Origin: Raffaelea ambrosiae
Lineage: Eukaryota; Ascomycota; Sordariomycetes; Ophiostomatales; Ophiostomataceae
Length of the DNA: 64,000 bases
Direction of reading: 5' to 3'
NCBI GenBank assembly: GCA_002778195.1
Contig: PCDI01000005.1
Coordinates: 2,478,273-2,542,272 of the forward strand
In this document: in pieces, positions 20,949-31,375 of the stretch
How positions within the stretch are numbered: the stretch's first letter is position 1
Layout: each line of letters opens with the position of its first letter
Made by a program: the position numbers and the translations under genes
Notes under the pieces: generated by a model
What the model was told of the DNA's origin: nothing
The model's database searches: none
Seen by the model: the letters and a program-made list of their open reading frames with translations, nothing else

Positions 20949-21609
20949 GATCTCTGGGGCGTTGTGACTTGGCTGTGTGTAGTCAAATTGTTGGCTAGAC
21001 TTGTTGAGGATCGAATATGCCGATGCGGCCGAGAGGAATGTCCGCGTGTATCATCCCTTTTGTATGTCCCGGGCTTTGTACTCGACTCGAAAGAAGAGGC
21101 CAGCAACGTGTTTGAACAACGTGTTTGAGAACATGACCGCCAAAAACAATGCGTGCTGTTCTGCGGGTTGTTCAAAAAGGCTGGTTTCTGCACGTGCGCG
21201 GACGTTTCTTTCCCTGCTTCTAGGACATCGAACAAAGACATGTTCTGCTCCAAGAAACAACCCAGCCGAAGGCAACTTGTTCGCGTGTTGGTCTTCCCAT
21301 TCCTCGTTCTTTCTTCCTCTCTTTTCTATTTTTTTTTCACTGTTTTGATCTATTTTTTCTTTTACTTTTCTTTTTCTTTTTCTTTTCTTTTCTTTTCTTT
21401 TCTTTTTCTTCTCTCTTTGTTTCTTTGGCTTGCATTTTGTGCGAGCTCGGCGTTCAGACAGCTTTTGGACAGTCTTGGAAATCGGTGTCTTGTCTGCAAA
21501 GTTGCTGCTACCATTTCTGTCTATTGTCTCGTGTCTGCCCTATCATCCGCGAAACGCTTGCTTTGACCCTCCAGGACTCGTTCGGATCACCCTGCCCGTG
21601 ACCGGTCTC
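20949..21609. repeat. Gap with a (CTTTT)n tract
   Basis: 661 bp. A TTTTC/CTTTT microsatellite lies at about 21350-21415. I see no gene. Confidence 0.5.
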
Positions 21610-22491
21610 CTATACTTCTACCCAGTCTGACATTGTGTTCTCAGAATGCAGCATCTCGGCAAACGTCTTGTTGAGCTGGGGAATGTCGCGCTGGATCCAG
21701 CGCACAGACAAGGCCGGGTGCCACAGGCCCGAGTCCTGGGCCTTCTTCATGGCATTCTTGACCATCGCATCCACCTTGCCCTCAATGCTGGTTTCCGCGC
21801 CGCCCGTGTAAGCATCCGGCGCCCATTCTCCAGCACCAGGCAGAATCAGATCCTGCTTGGTATACCAGATCTCCTCGCAGCAAAGATCGATCAAATTTTC
21901 GCCGACACGGTGGCTGTATCCGCTCGGCGCACCGAGGCTCGCACCGAGGCTCGCACCGAGGCTCGGGGGCCGCGGTCCGGTGCTCAGGATCGACGACTTG
22001 TATTCAAAGGCTTGGACGTAGCAGTAGGAAAGGTGGTGACACATGGTCATGTGGATGGTGTAGGCAAACTGGCGGGGGCTCTGCACCGGGTGCTGCTCGC
22101 CAAAGTGGATGCCATACCGGATGCTCTTTTCCATCACAAAGTTGTTGACTTCCGTGTCGACCAGCTCTTGGACGACGGGCAAGGCCCGCGCGATGGACAT
22201 GTTGGTCTTGTTTTGTCGTTCGACGCGCATGCGTTTGCGAATGTCCATGCTGAGGCCTTTGAGGAAATTTCCAATGGCCACTTTCGCATACCGGAGAGAA
22301 TTGAGGTACACGATGACGTGGCTCGCTTCGTCTTTGTTGGTCTCCTTCGTCGTGTCTCTGGCCGCGACTCTCCTGTACGTGCTGGTATCGACCTCCTGTA
22401 CGCCGACGCATGGCTCCATGTCTCCGTCCAGAGATACGCTGATGCTGTAGAAGAACCGTGGTCTTTGGTCAGCGATGTGCAGGGGACCCAT
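21610..22491 (-). CDS. Unrecognised 293-residue protein
   Basis: Single exon from ATG 22491, with a TATA-like box 148 bp upstream. The N-terminus (RFFYSISVSLDGDMEPCVGV) looks like paired beta strands. A basic helical part (about 60-115) and a His/Cys/Tyr-rich stretch (MTMCHHLSYCYVQAFEY) follow. A small tandem repeat, SLGASLGASLGAPSG, comes from a 12-bp unit near 21935-21965. The C-terminus is helical. No known domain is recognised. It sits upstream of the 178-residue gene on the same strand, but the spacing is too large for them to share a transcript. Confidence 0.7.
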   Translation of the reverse strand: MGPLHIADQRPRFFYSISVSLDGDMEPCVGVQEVDTSTYRRVAARDTTKETNKDEASHVIVYLNSLRYAKVAIGNFLKGLSMDIRKRMRVERQNKTNMSIARALPVVQELVDTEVNNFVMEKSIRYGIHFGEQHPVQSPRQFAYTIHMTMCHHLSYCYVQAFEYKSSILSTGPRPPSLGASLGASLGAPSGYSHRVGENLIDLCCEEIWYTKQDLILPGAGEWAPDAYTGGAETSIEGKVDAMVKNAMKKAQDSGLWHPALSVRWIQRDIPQLNKTFAEMLHSENTMSDWVEV

Positions 22492-22860
22492 GATGTATCA
22501 ATGGGGTGCGGAGGCTTCGGGGGGGTTGGAGAAATGGAGAAGAAGAATTGCCTTGGGATGGGACGAAGGTCTACGCTACTCGAGCATGAGGAGGCACGAG
22601 AAAGGGGTGTGAGAAGGGACGATTGATGGACACTCTTGCTTTATACCCACCTTGTACAGTATTTCTTCATTTTCAGGGCTCTGTTCTATGGGGTGTTTGT
22701 GGAGGGAATAAAGAGGTGTCTTTCCTATGACGCTGTTTTGTCCGACTGTGAGAAAGCGAATGGATCGAACACTGAATGTCTGAATGAAAATTCAACATGA
22801 GAAACAAACACACAAAGAAACAAAAAAGGCATTTCCATTTCTTTCATGCCGGAGAGGTGC
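22492..22860. other. Promoter of the 293-residue gene
   Basis: 369 bp holding a TATA-like box and the 3' flank of the 452-residue gene. I see no gene. Confidence 0.45.
22639..22645 (-). promoter_or_regulatory. TATA-like box
   Basis: Minus-strand TATAAAG, 148 bp upstream of the start of the 293-residue gene: a normal fungal core-promoter distance. Confidence 0.5.
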
Positions 22861-24219
22861 TCACACCAGCTCAAAGCCTTCACTGCACACACTGCCGAGG
22901 TCGCATTCCAGCTCGTCCGCACCCGAGCCTGAACTGTCGGTGTCCGACGCCCACTCGGCACTGGCTTCTTCTGCTTCTTTCTCTTCTGTCTTCTTGGCCG
23001 AGCTTCTTTGTTGCGTTCCTCCCGTGTCTCGGACCACCACGCCCTTCTCCTTGTTCACCACGACATCCTCCCCCAGCCCCAGACTCTGCCTGTCGTCTTG
23101 CATGACATCCGCAAAAGGGGACCGGCACGGCCTCGACTGGGGGAGGAACACGCAGAGGGCGAGAACCACCACGGCCAAGGTTCTCTCGTGCGCACGCAAG
23201 GGGAAGCCCAGCAGGGTGCCGGCAAGGGCGTACACGGCCACGATCTGGCTGGTGACCACTTCCGCGCGCCCGCAAAACTTCTGCGTCTGGATGTGCCGGA
23301 ACTTGGCCCGCATGGCCGCCACCAGCTGGTCGGCCACGTACTCGCTGCCCCGGTCGGCGACGGCCGGGTCCCGGAGGGTGCAGTCCGCGACCGTCTTGGC
23401 AAACTCGCGGCAGTAGGGACACGGCGGGTTGGTCCCGTAGCGGAAGCCCTGCACGCGCGGGCGCCCGTCGCCGGTGCGCCAAATGGTGCCAAAGGTCTGG
23501 AGGTGGGCGGGCAGGGTGGAAAAGTCGAAGACGCCCGACCGGTCGTGCTTCAGGGTGCCGGCCGCAAAGACGAGCACGCGGTACTGGATGTGCGCGTCAC
23601 AAAAGGCCAGCCGCCAGTCGTATCGATACTGGTTGGGGCCGCTGTGGCCGTCGAGGTGGAAGGTTGTGAGAGCGCCAGCAGCAGCAGCAGCAGCAGCATC
23701 CGACCTCGCCGTAGCCGGGCCCTGGACGAGATAGACCACGCCCAGATTCTGGTAGAGGTTGCTGATGAGTGTGTCGATGGCCAGGTCCACCGCCTTTGCC
23801 ATGCGGTCCGTCCAGGTGTCTTCCGCCTCGTGGTCCGGCTCGAACTCCTGCATGATCCTCATTTCGTTTCCGATAGCCTTGGCGAGTTCGCGTTCCACAA
23901 TCCGACAAAGGGTGTTCTTCATTTTCGAGGCGACCACTTTCCGCTCCACGACGGTCCGATGGCCCTTTGTGGCGGCAGCCCCTCTGAGACGTCGCTTGCG
24001 GGCCGCTGCTTTGGTCGAACTCTTTTGCCGAGCACCACCACCGTCTGCCGACGGCAGGCGATGTCGTTGTATGCTGACCTTGGGTGCCACTGCATGGTGG
24101 CCGTCCTCGGGCACGTCCACGCGGACAACATACCGATACAGAGCTTCCTGGTATGCCATGGTTTGGGATCGATGTCTTGGTACTTTTTGTTGTCTTTTGC
24201 AACCAAAAGATGCTGCCAT
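22861..24219 (-). CDS. Unrecognised 452-residue protein
   Basis: Single exon. The first ATG is at 24219; an in-frame ATG at 24159 (MAYQEALYRYVVRVDV) is an equally plausible start. A basic Lys/Arg-rich region follows (about 60-105), then a helical domain (KNTLCRIVERELAKAIGNEM, AVDLAIDTLISNLYQNLGVV). An eight-residue Ala run comes from GCA/GCT repeats. The CPYCREFAKTVADC motif has CxxC spacing, and a hydrophobic stretch near 350-395 could span a membrane. The C-terminus is acidic and Ser-rich. No known family is recognised. Its N-terminal strand pattern loosely recalls the 293-residue neighbour, but homology cannot be claimed. Confidence 0.7.
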   Translation of the reverse strand: MAASFGCKRQQKVPRHRSQTMAYQEALYRYVVRVDVPEDGHHAVAPKVSIQRHRLPSADGGGARQKSSTKAAARKRRLRGAAATKGHRTVVERKVVASKMKNTLCRIVERELAKAIGNEMRIMQEFEPDHEAEDTWTDRMAKAVDLAIDTLISNLYQNLGVVYLVQGPATARSDAAAAAAAGALTTFHLDGHSGPNQYRYDWRLAFCDAHIQYRVLVFAAGTLKHDRSGVFDFSTLPAHLQTFGTIWRTGDGRPRVQGFRYGTNPPCPYCREFAKTVADCTLRDPAVADRGSEYVADQLVAAMRAKFRHIQTQKFCGRAEVVTSQIVAVYALAGTLLGFPLRAHERTLAVVVLALCVFLPQSRPCRSPFADVMQDDRQSLGLGEDVVVNKEKGVVVRDTGGTQQRSSAKKTEEKEAEEASAEWASDTDSSGSGADELECDLGSVCSEGFELV

Positions 24220-25155
24220 GTAGAACAGTTCTCGTCGATTTCAGGCCGAAGGAGCGTTGCTATTAAAATGCATGTCGAGGCAAAGCCTGGTCCTGCTCAC
24301 AGCAAGAATGCGCGGGTCATTCGACCATGACAAGGGTTGTATTGAAGACCTGTTCAGAGAGCTGAAAGACAGACTGATTCGATTTTTGGAAGTCCTCGCC
24401 TTGTAAGAATTGGCATAGTACAAAGATGTGCGGGTACTTCGTGAACAGGCCGTATGAAATCAAGGACGTGCGAAATCAAAGAAATGTGGCTTTTCTTTCA
24501 GTAGCTGATTGTCTGTGACTCCTGGATGTAGGCGACTTAGAACATGGGTATCAACAAAGCCCGTTTCAAAGACATCACTATTACAAAGGCTGCTGGAAAG
24601 AGGTGACCTTTCAACAAACACTTCAAATTTCCTTTGTTCCAGTGCCACCTATTCCGTTTTGCTGTTTACTGTTTTCTGTTTTTCTGTTTTTTGCTCTTTC
24701 TTTCTTCTTTCTCCTTTTTGGTCTTTGTTTTCTGCTTTCACAGCTCCCATCCCCTTCCTCTTAATGTGCATACCTCCCTCCCGTCTGCACAGACTCCTAC
24801 GGTATGTCTTTGTACCCTCACCCCCGCGCCGACGTCCACTGCTCCAGGTCTGCACTGACTGGCCGAGTACAGGTGACAGCGTGTACTCAGTGCTGGCCCT
24901 TTTTGGTTTAGATCATTGGCAGCTCGCTGTCGAGGAACGCCGTGTAAGTGAAGAACACCTGCGTGTGACTACTCGGAATAAGCACAAGAGAAATCAGGCA
25001 ATCAGTCAATACCGTTCTTTACCAAGCAGTACCTTTCCTGGCCGTGATGCAAGCTACTGTTGTATCTAAAATGAACATGCATACAAACAAAAGCAATGAC
25101 AAAGAGACCAAGCAGCCCAAGAAGCAACCAACAGTACCATCATCTTCTTCTTCCC
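24220..25155. other. Gap upstream of the 452-residue gene
   Basis: 936 bp with a T-rich tract at about 24655-24740. I see no gene. Confidence 0.4.
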
Positions 25156-28100
25156 TCATGTTCTCCACCCCCAATCCCGTACATATTCTCGCTGGGTGTA
25201 TCCTACACGTGCCTGCAGGCCCAGCCCAACATTCTCTCCGCCACCCCAGCCACCCGTCCGTACCGCATTGATCCCAAAGCGCTCTGGCCCTTCCTCGCCG
25301 CCTCCTCCGCCCAGTCCTCGCCGCGTCCGCCGCCGCGGCTGTTCCCAGCCCAGCGTGAATCCAGCCGTCACATGCAGGCCGTCCCGGAAGGCTGTCTTCA
25401 GCTCCTCGGTCGTTTGCCACTCGGGTCCACGGCCCAAAAAGCCAAAAAGATTGCCATCGGCTAGCAGGGCGGCCACACTGGCGATGCTCGTGGGCGCCCG
25501 GGGGAGGACCCCTCCGGGGGCGGCCGTCCGCGACGATGCCAACCACCCGCACACGGAAAAGACCAGAACTGCCCCCAGCAGAGCCTGCAACGTCCGCGTT
25601 ATGAGCGTGTCCTGCAGCAGACGGCGCCTGCCGGCGGCGACGCTCGTCAGATGGGCGGTGTAGCTGTGTGCCGTAGCGTTGCCCAAAATGTCTCCGCTGG
25701 TGTCGACGGGGAACAGGTCGGCGGTCCGCGACGATTCCGTGGTGGGCTGGCGGCCGGCGGCGCTGAGGACTTGAGCCCGGAGAAGGCCGTGCTGTCGGAC
25801 AATCGCCTGAGCGACAGGGTCGCTCGTAGCCGTGGCCATGTTGGAAGACGCCATGCCCAGCTCAGAGACCGGGATGGCTGCCCGTGACGATACAAGAGAC
25901 CCAAAGAAGGCGTCGAGCAGATGTGGGCTGGTGGTGACATTGGCTAGGTTTGCGTAGTCAAGGCTGGTGCTCAGAGCGGCATCTGACACGCGGGCGGTAG
26001 ACTCGATGGGCTGCGGGGGTGCGTGTGGGCTGATGGTGAGGGCCGAGCCGAAGAACGTGGTTCTGGTGTCGACCTGCTGCATGGACTCGTTGCAGGCCAT
26101 GCCGGTGATGGTCCGTACGGCGGCCTGGTTGGTGTTGGCGCCGCTCAGCTGGCCCCAAGCGTAGACCCAGTGGGGAATGGCCGACCCGTCGGCCGCCGTG
26201 AGAGGCCGGTAGGCTCCGAGGCCAAAAAAGGCGTTGGGATCAATCGTGGTTGAATTTGTTGCAAACGATGTCGCATTTGAAGACCCGTTTGTGTCAGCAG
26301 CCGGAGACTGCGCCGTTCCCAACACCAGCGTGCTGGACAGGACCTCGGTGTTGCCCAGGCTGGGCTCCCCTGGGAGGTTGATACGGAGCGGATTGACAAG
26401 GCTGCCGATCCGGTAGTTTGTTGTGAGGTTGACGTCGACGTCGGCCTGCGGGAACAGTCGGCAGGCCATGGCAGATCGCACTGCCGGGACGATCGCCTTG
26501 ATCACGAGGTCGTCGGTCTCGTTGATGCCAATGAGGGGAACCGCGAGGAGACGCGGGAAGGCCAAATCGTGGAAAGTAAATGCAGGGTCCGACAGATTGG
26601 CATTGAGCACGAGTGAGGCCAGCATTGTACCCTCGGCGGCATTGGTGCTGGCTGAGCTGGCTGGTGGGCTCGTCGAGTTGGAGAAGACGTCCTGCGCCGC
26701 GAGCTGCACCCAAGACGAGGCTGGGATGGTCACGGCCGAAAACAGCGTGGCCGAGAAGATGGGCAGCAGGACGGCCAGAGACACAGCCGCGGATGCGCCC
26801 AGAGCGGACCAGTTCCGCTGCTTGGCCGCCTCCAAGACGGCCATGCCGGCGGTCTTGTCGAGTAGGCTCTTGCTGATGCTCGCAAACGATGCGCCGTTCT
26901 TCCGGGCCAGGTCCATAAAGGGAGCCAAGGCACGGACGTGGAAGTCGGTCGCAACAAACAGAAGCGCCACCGCGGCCATCACCAGAGCCGGTATCATCGT
27001 CCACAGGAAATGGGTGTAGCCACCCGGGCTCACGGTGGCAAAGCCGCCAGTGCTTTCCGAAACACGCAGCGTCACCTCCAGGGCGGCAATCAGTCCGGCC
27101 ACAAAAAGGTAGATCACGACGCGGTGTGCCGGGTGCAGGCCAAAGGCGTAGGGCCACTTCTTGGCCGGCTCGGCCCGGTCGGCCGCATTGTTTGAAGCAC
27201 TGTTGCCACCAAACAGCCGGAAGTAGCCCCGGCTCGACTCGGCCGAGCCGCGGTCGTAGGCCTCGACGCCGGTGTAGTAGTACGACGAGTTGAGGCGGTC
27301 GCGGAGCGTGTTCTGGTCGGCGCCTCCAGTGCCACGGAGTGTCTGCAGCAGCGTTTGGCTGTGGGAGAGAATGGCGGCCACGTCGAGAATGCTGTGCGGA
27401 TCCCGGGGCAAGAGGCCTTTGCCGGGTATCGTGCATATGACCACCATGCTCAGCAGAAGGACGATGGCCAGGAGCACGACAACAATCTGCACAGCGACGG
27501 TGCCGACAATCAGCCGGTCACCACCAATGACGGCCGCACATGTCGTCCGGATCGAGTCCGGCGCCATGAGCCCCTGCCGCGCCACAATGGCCGTGTACTG
27601 CTGGAAGTAGGCGTTGGAGAGATTTTGCAGCGTGCCGGCATCCAAGAAGGCAGACGGCGACAATGTCCCGTTGCTCGGCCCAGCATTGTTGCTGGCCATC
27701 AGGCCAAATGCCAGATACATGGGCGGGTCCACATTGACGCTGTTCGACGCAAAATAGGGTGTATCGGTGTCGGCGATGCTGGCGGCGAACGGGCCCGAGT
27801 GTGAATCGAAAAACGCTTGTGCAATGTCCCATGGCTGGACATTGGCGAGAGCGTGAGGCTCCGGCGCCGTGCTTGTTGAGACGCTGATGACAAAGGTGTC
27901 GTTCATCACCACGTTCACCTGGCTGATGGAGTACACCGGCTTGCAGATGAGCTGCTGGGACTCGGCGATGGACCCCGTGAGGGCAGCCTGGATGCCGTTC
28001 TGGTTGGCGTTCTGGTTGGCGATCTGGTTGGCCTGTTGGCCAATGTTGGCAGTCCCCAAAAAGACAACAATCCTCTGCAAGGCTGGGTCAGAAGACCCGC

Positions 28101-29439
28101 TGCCATTGCTGCCGTTGCCGCATGCAGCATGTCCAAAGCGCGCAAAGGTGCGGGTTTGGCTGGCGGCTCCCGTGGCCGAGAAGCTCTTGCTGACAATGGG
28201 CACGCTCAGGCTGCAGTCATCGGAGCGGATGGCGGTGTTGAGCTGGACACCCGCTGTCGTGTTCTGCACGCTGTTGAGCGTGGCCTGGGCTGTCTCGCAG
28301 GTGATGTTGGCCGAGAAGCCGTCGACGACGGCCTGGACCTGCGTCGAGCTCGGCATGTCGGAGCGGAAATGCTGAAAGGCAAAGCGGCGGGACGTGCCGT
28401 TGGGGTGCGTGGCATTGTCCCGCTCGAGAGCCAGCATGGTCAGCATGGGAAAGGCGCCGACCGTGCTCAGTCCCGAGGCGTCGTCGACAAAGCGGCTCTG
28501 CAGCGTGATCGGGCTGTTCTCGTCCATGTGGTCCAGGACCGTTAGTCTGATCAGGGCCGTTGCCACGACGATGGCAATCTTGAGCAGGATGGTGATGGCC
28601 GAGATGCACGCAACAGCCGTGTCGCCGTTCTTGGCCGCCTGGATGATGTCTCGCGGATAGGCCATCGTGAAATAGTCGAGCAGCACCGTCTTCTCGGCCA
28701 CTGTCGGGCCCCGGGCCAGGTGGCGCCAGGGCGCAGCCGTCTTGGCCTGGAACTCGACGCGGCTCCAGAGAGAGGCAATAAGCGTCAGAACGGCGGCTGG
28801 CACAAGCGCCCACAGGTACCGCAGATTGCGGTTGGTCTCGCCGAGCAGGCCCGCATTGCGGCTCGAGTAGTCCAGCAGGGCCTCGAGACTGATGATGGCC
28901 GCCGCAAAGATGGCGAAGAAGGCGCTCAGAATCTTGCGTTGCAGATAGTATGGACGCCACGGCAGCGGCACCTCGATCAGGTCTTTCTTCTTCGCGGCTG
29001 TTGGCGTCGTCGCCGTGGATTGCGCCGCTTTTGTCTCCTTGGCCTTGTTTGTTTCCTTTGCTTCTGCGTCTTGAGCCTCCAGCTCTTTCAGCTGGGCAGC
29101 CAGTAAGTCGGCTGTGAGGCCGCCCTGGCCCCCAATCTCTTCGTGTGTTGTGCTTCGCCATCCATTTTGCGAGGCAGAGTTGGACGGGCGCAGCGATGCC
29201 GATGATGTGCTCGACGTGGCGCTGTGCAGTGACGTGTCTGGTGGACTTGCCCGTGGGACGCTGAATGACGCGTGGGAGGGCAAGTACGGCCTCTCGACCG
29301 ACTTGCTGCGCTCAGCATGGGCGAGCCTCGGCAGCTGCTCGCTGTACCTCGTGTTTCCTGACTGGCTTCTTCGTGCTTTGCTTGCTGGCCCCCTCGTGCT
29401 CCTCCCTCGCCCTAGCTGTGAATACTCCTGGTATGACAT
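25156..29439 (-). CDS. DUF3433-type polytopic membrane protein
   Basis: Single exon, 1427 residues. A hydrophilic N-terminus of about 150 residues, Ser/Arg-rich and then Lys/Glu-rich, precedes two similar halves. Each begins with a membrane pair and a WSRVEFQAKTAAPWRHLARG or DFHVRALAPFMDLARKNGAS type loop, followed by more helices, a large Asn/Thr/Ser-rich probably extracellular domain and a further helix. Corresponding landmarks are WRPYYLQRKILSAFFAIFAA in half 1 and WPYAFGLHPAHRVVIYLFVA in half 2. This repeat layout matches fungal DUF3433 proteins, whose function is poorly known. The C-terminus ends in a Gly/Arg-rich tail. The reading frame is intact over 4.28 kb. Confidence 0.88.
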   Translation of the reverse strand: MSYQEYSQLGRGRSTRGPASKARRSQSGNTRYSEQLPRLAHAERSKSVERPYLPSHASFSVPRASPPDTSLHSATSSTSSASLRPSNSASQNGWRSTTHEEIGGQGGLTADLLAAQLKELEAQDAEAKETNKAKETKAAQSTATTPTAAKKKDLIEVPLPWRPYYLQRKILSAFFAIFAAAIISLEALLDYSSRNAGLLGETNRNLRYLWALVPAAVLTLIASLWSRVEFQAKTAAPWRHLARGPTVAEKTVLLDYFTMAYPRDIIQAAKNGDTAVACISAITILLKIAIVVATALIRLTVLDHMDENSPITLQSRFVDDASGLSTVGAFPMLTMLALERDNATHPNGTSRRFAFQHFRSDMPSSTQVQAVVDGFSANITCETAQATLNSVQNTTAGVQLNTAIRSDDCSLSVPIVSKSFSATGAASQTRTFARFGHAACGNGSNGSGSSDPALQRIVVFLGTANIGQQANQIANQNANQNGIQAALTGSIAESQQLICKPVYSISQVNVVMNDTFVISVSTSTAPEPHALANVQPWDIAQAFFDSHSGPFAASIADTDTPYFASNSVNVDPPMYLAFGLMASNNAGPSNGTLSPSAFLDAGTLQNLSNAYFQQYTAIVARQGLMAPDSIRTTCAAVIGGDRLIVGTVAVQIVVVLLAIVLLLSMVVICTIPGKGLLPRDPHSILDVAAILSHSQTLLQTLRGTGGADQNTLRDRLNSSYYYTGVEAYDRGSAESSRGYFRLFGGNSASNNAADRAEPAKKWPYAFGLHPAHRVVIYLFVAGLIAALEVTLRVSESTGGFATVSPGGYTHFLWTMIPALVMAAVALLFVATDFHVRALAPFMDLARKNGASFASISKSLLDKTAGMAVLEAAKQRNWSALGASAAVSLAVLLPIFSATLFSAVTIPASSWVQLAAQDVFSNSTSPPASSASTNAAEGTMLASLVLNANLSDPAFTFHDLAFPRLLAVPLIGINETDDLVIKAIVPAVRSAMACRLFPQADVDVNLTTNYRIGSLVNPLRINLPGEPSLGNTEVLSSTLVLGTAQSPAADTNGSSNATSFATNSTTIDPNAFFGLGAYRPLTAADGSAIPHWVYAWGQLSGANTNQAAVRTITGMACNESMQQVDTRTTFFGSALTISPHAPPQPIESTARVSDAALSTSLDYANLANVTTSPHLLDAFFGSLVSSRAAIPVSELGMASSNMATATSDPVAQAIVRQHGLLRAQVLSAAGRQPTTESSRTADLFPVDTSGDILGNATAHSYTAHLTSVAAGRRRLLQDTLITRTLQALLGAVLVFSVCGWLASSRTAAPGGVLPRAPTSIASVAALLADGNLFGFLGRGPEWQTTEELKTAFRDGLHVTAGFTLGWEQPRRRTRRGLGGGGGEEGPERFGINAVRTGGWGGGENVGLGLQARVGYTQREYVRDWGWRT

Positions 29440-31375
29440 TGTGACAGAACAGAGAATCGACCCAGCCCCAGTCTCCGTAGCAATTCAACAGGATGTGGGT
29501 TTTCAGTCAAAGAACACAGCCATGCCGCGGTGCCAGGTCTACTAAAGATTCAATACTTTGACAACCTGATTGACAAATCTGTTGTGGCTTGGTCTTGGTC
29601 GATGAACTCGCTTGAGAACAGAAAAGGATCGAGATAGAAAAGGAGGATGTTTACGGGATACAATTCCTGGGAAGTCGGAGCTCCTAGTGCTCGGCTCGAC
29701 ATCAAGGAGAGCACATCGAACTCTGCCCTTGGCAACACAAAGACTTTCTTGGTTGGATCTACAACGGGCAGAAAAATGGGACAGTGCATGACACAAGCCA
29801 TCCTCTGGCAGAAGGAGGAATCAGACCAGGAGGAAGGCTGGTTCCCTTGAATGATCAACACGGGGAACGGGAAGAGAGAGTCAGACACTGCCGGACACTG
29901 GCTGGTTGCTGGCCTCCCTCTTTTGTGTCGCAGCTTTTCCATCTGCTGCAGAAGACCCGATTTTTGCTTGCCTCGTATTTTCGTGTGTGGCAGTCAGAGC
30001 ACATCAGAGAGGATTTGAGTTTTTGCGTGTGTCCGCTTGGACACTGCATTGGAGCACACCTGGCAGAAAATCGAAGAAGCCCAGTCACGATCCGGGGCAC
30101 GCCTTGAGTCTGAGCAGAAGAGTCAGCCCTGTTTCACTTGAGCCTCTTTCCAGGATCCGCCCCCCTTTGACCCGTGCGTACAGGATGCGTATTTTGTCTG
30201 GATCGGGTTGCGATTGGGTACGGATGATTTGGGGAGAGGGAAGACCTGACGGCGCACGGCAATTGGCTGCAGGTCAGCGAAACAATGCGCTGCGGGGAAG
30301 ATTGAGCCTGGGGGGGACGTGCTGCGTCCATCGTGTCTCAGGTTTCTTGGTGTTGTTGGATCTGACCTTGCTCTCTTTTTTTCCCCTTCAATCCGGCCAA
30401 GTCGTCCAGAAATGGCTGTTCCTGATAGAGAGAAAGGAAAGACGACATGATGATGGGCAAGGCAACCAAGGTACTGCAGCGACAGGAAGGAAACAGGAAG
30501 GAAACAGGAAGGAAACAGGCAGAATTGCAAGACCGAAGACGGGGAAATGAGAGACCAGACGGCGAACAAAAGGGAAATCTTCTTTTCTGCCAAACTTTCT
30601 CTCGGCTGGCGTGCGAAGCGATCCAGCACTGGTCGATCTGTGGCGTTTCTGTCCTTGCTTTCTAGGATGATGAGGGCTAGCCAGAGACCTACTGGTCGTA
30701 CAGCGGGCATAGATGTCTGTTCCATGACAAGAAGCCGGGAGCGGCTCCATGGCTGAAGCAGGAGAACGTGTATGGTCTGGGGCATTATTGGCCGTCAGAA
30801 ATGAAAGGGGGTCGACCGGCGAGCGCACCTGCCGTCGGTGGCTTTGCGCCTTAACGAGGGACTTGGTTTCGAAGACGTGCATGCGGATCTTTGTGCCACA
30901 TCGTACTGGATCGGATACGCCACGTTTGCGTGCACGGCAGTTGACAGAGAGGACGGACTGATGATGATGCTAGTTTTTGTGTAGTTTCGATGTTCTGCTG
31001 TTGGGGAGCGAAAACTGGAAAGTTCATTTCATTTGAGATCAGAGGGCAGGCGCGACCAGCACCAGTCCAGTCTATCGAAAAAATACCAGCCTGGGAAGGT
31101 GCAGAGGAGGGCACAGAGAACGGTACTTGGCGTGTACTGGAATGCTGCACTCTAAGAAAAGGACCTTTTTTTCTGTCGGCCAACAAGGTCCCAAGAAAAA
31201 GCACCACACCACCATTGCACTCTGTCCGCCAATACTCGTCACCGTCCGTCTTTCGCGGTTCTGGTTTTGCCGGTTCCATCGTCGCGTTCCGTCACTGCCT
31301 TACTCAGCTTGCTCCGCAGCCGCATCGGCTGTCTTGGCTTCTTCGGGCCTTGGGTTCTTTGGCCATCGCAGGCTC
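29440..31375. other. Gap between the DUF3433 and macrodomain genes
   Basis: 1.9 kb. It contains a short tandem GGAAACA repeat at about 30486-30520. Open frames here lack orthodox starts and coding bias. I see no gene. Confidence 0.45.
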
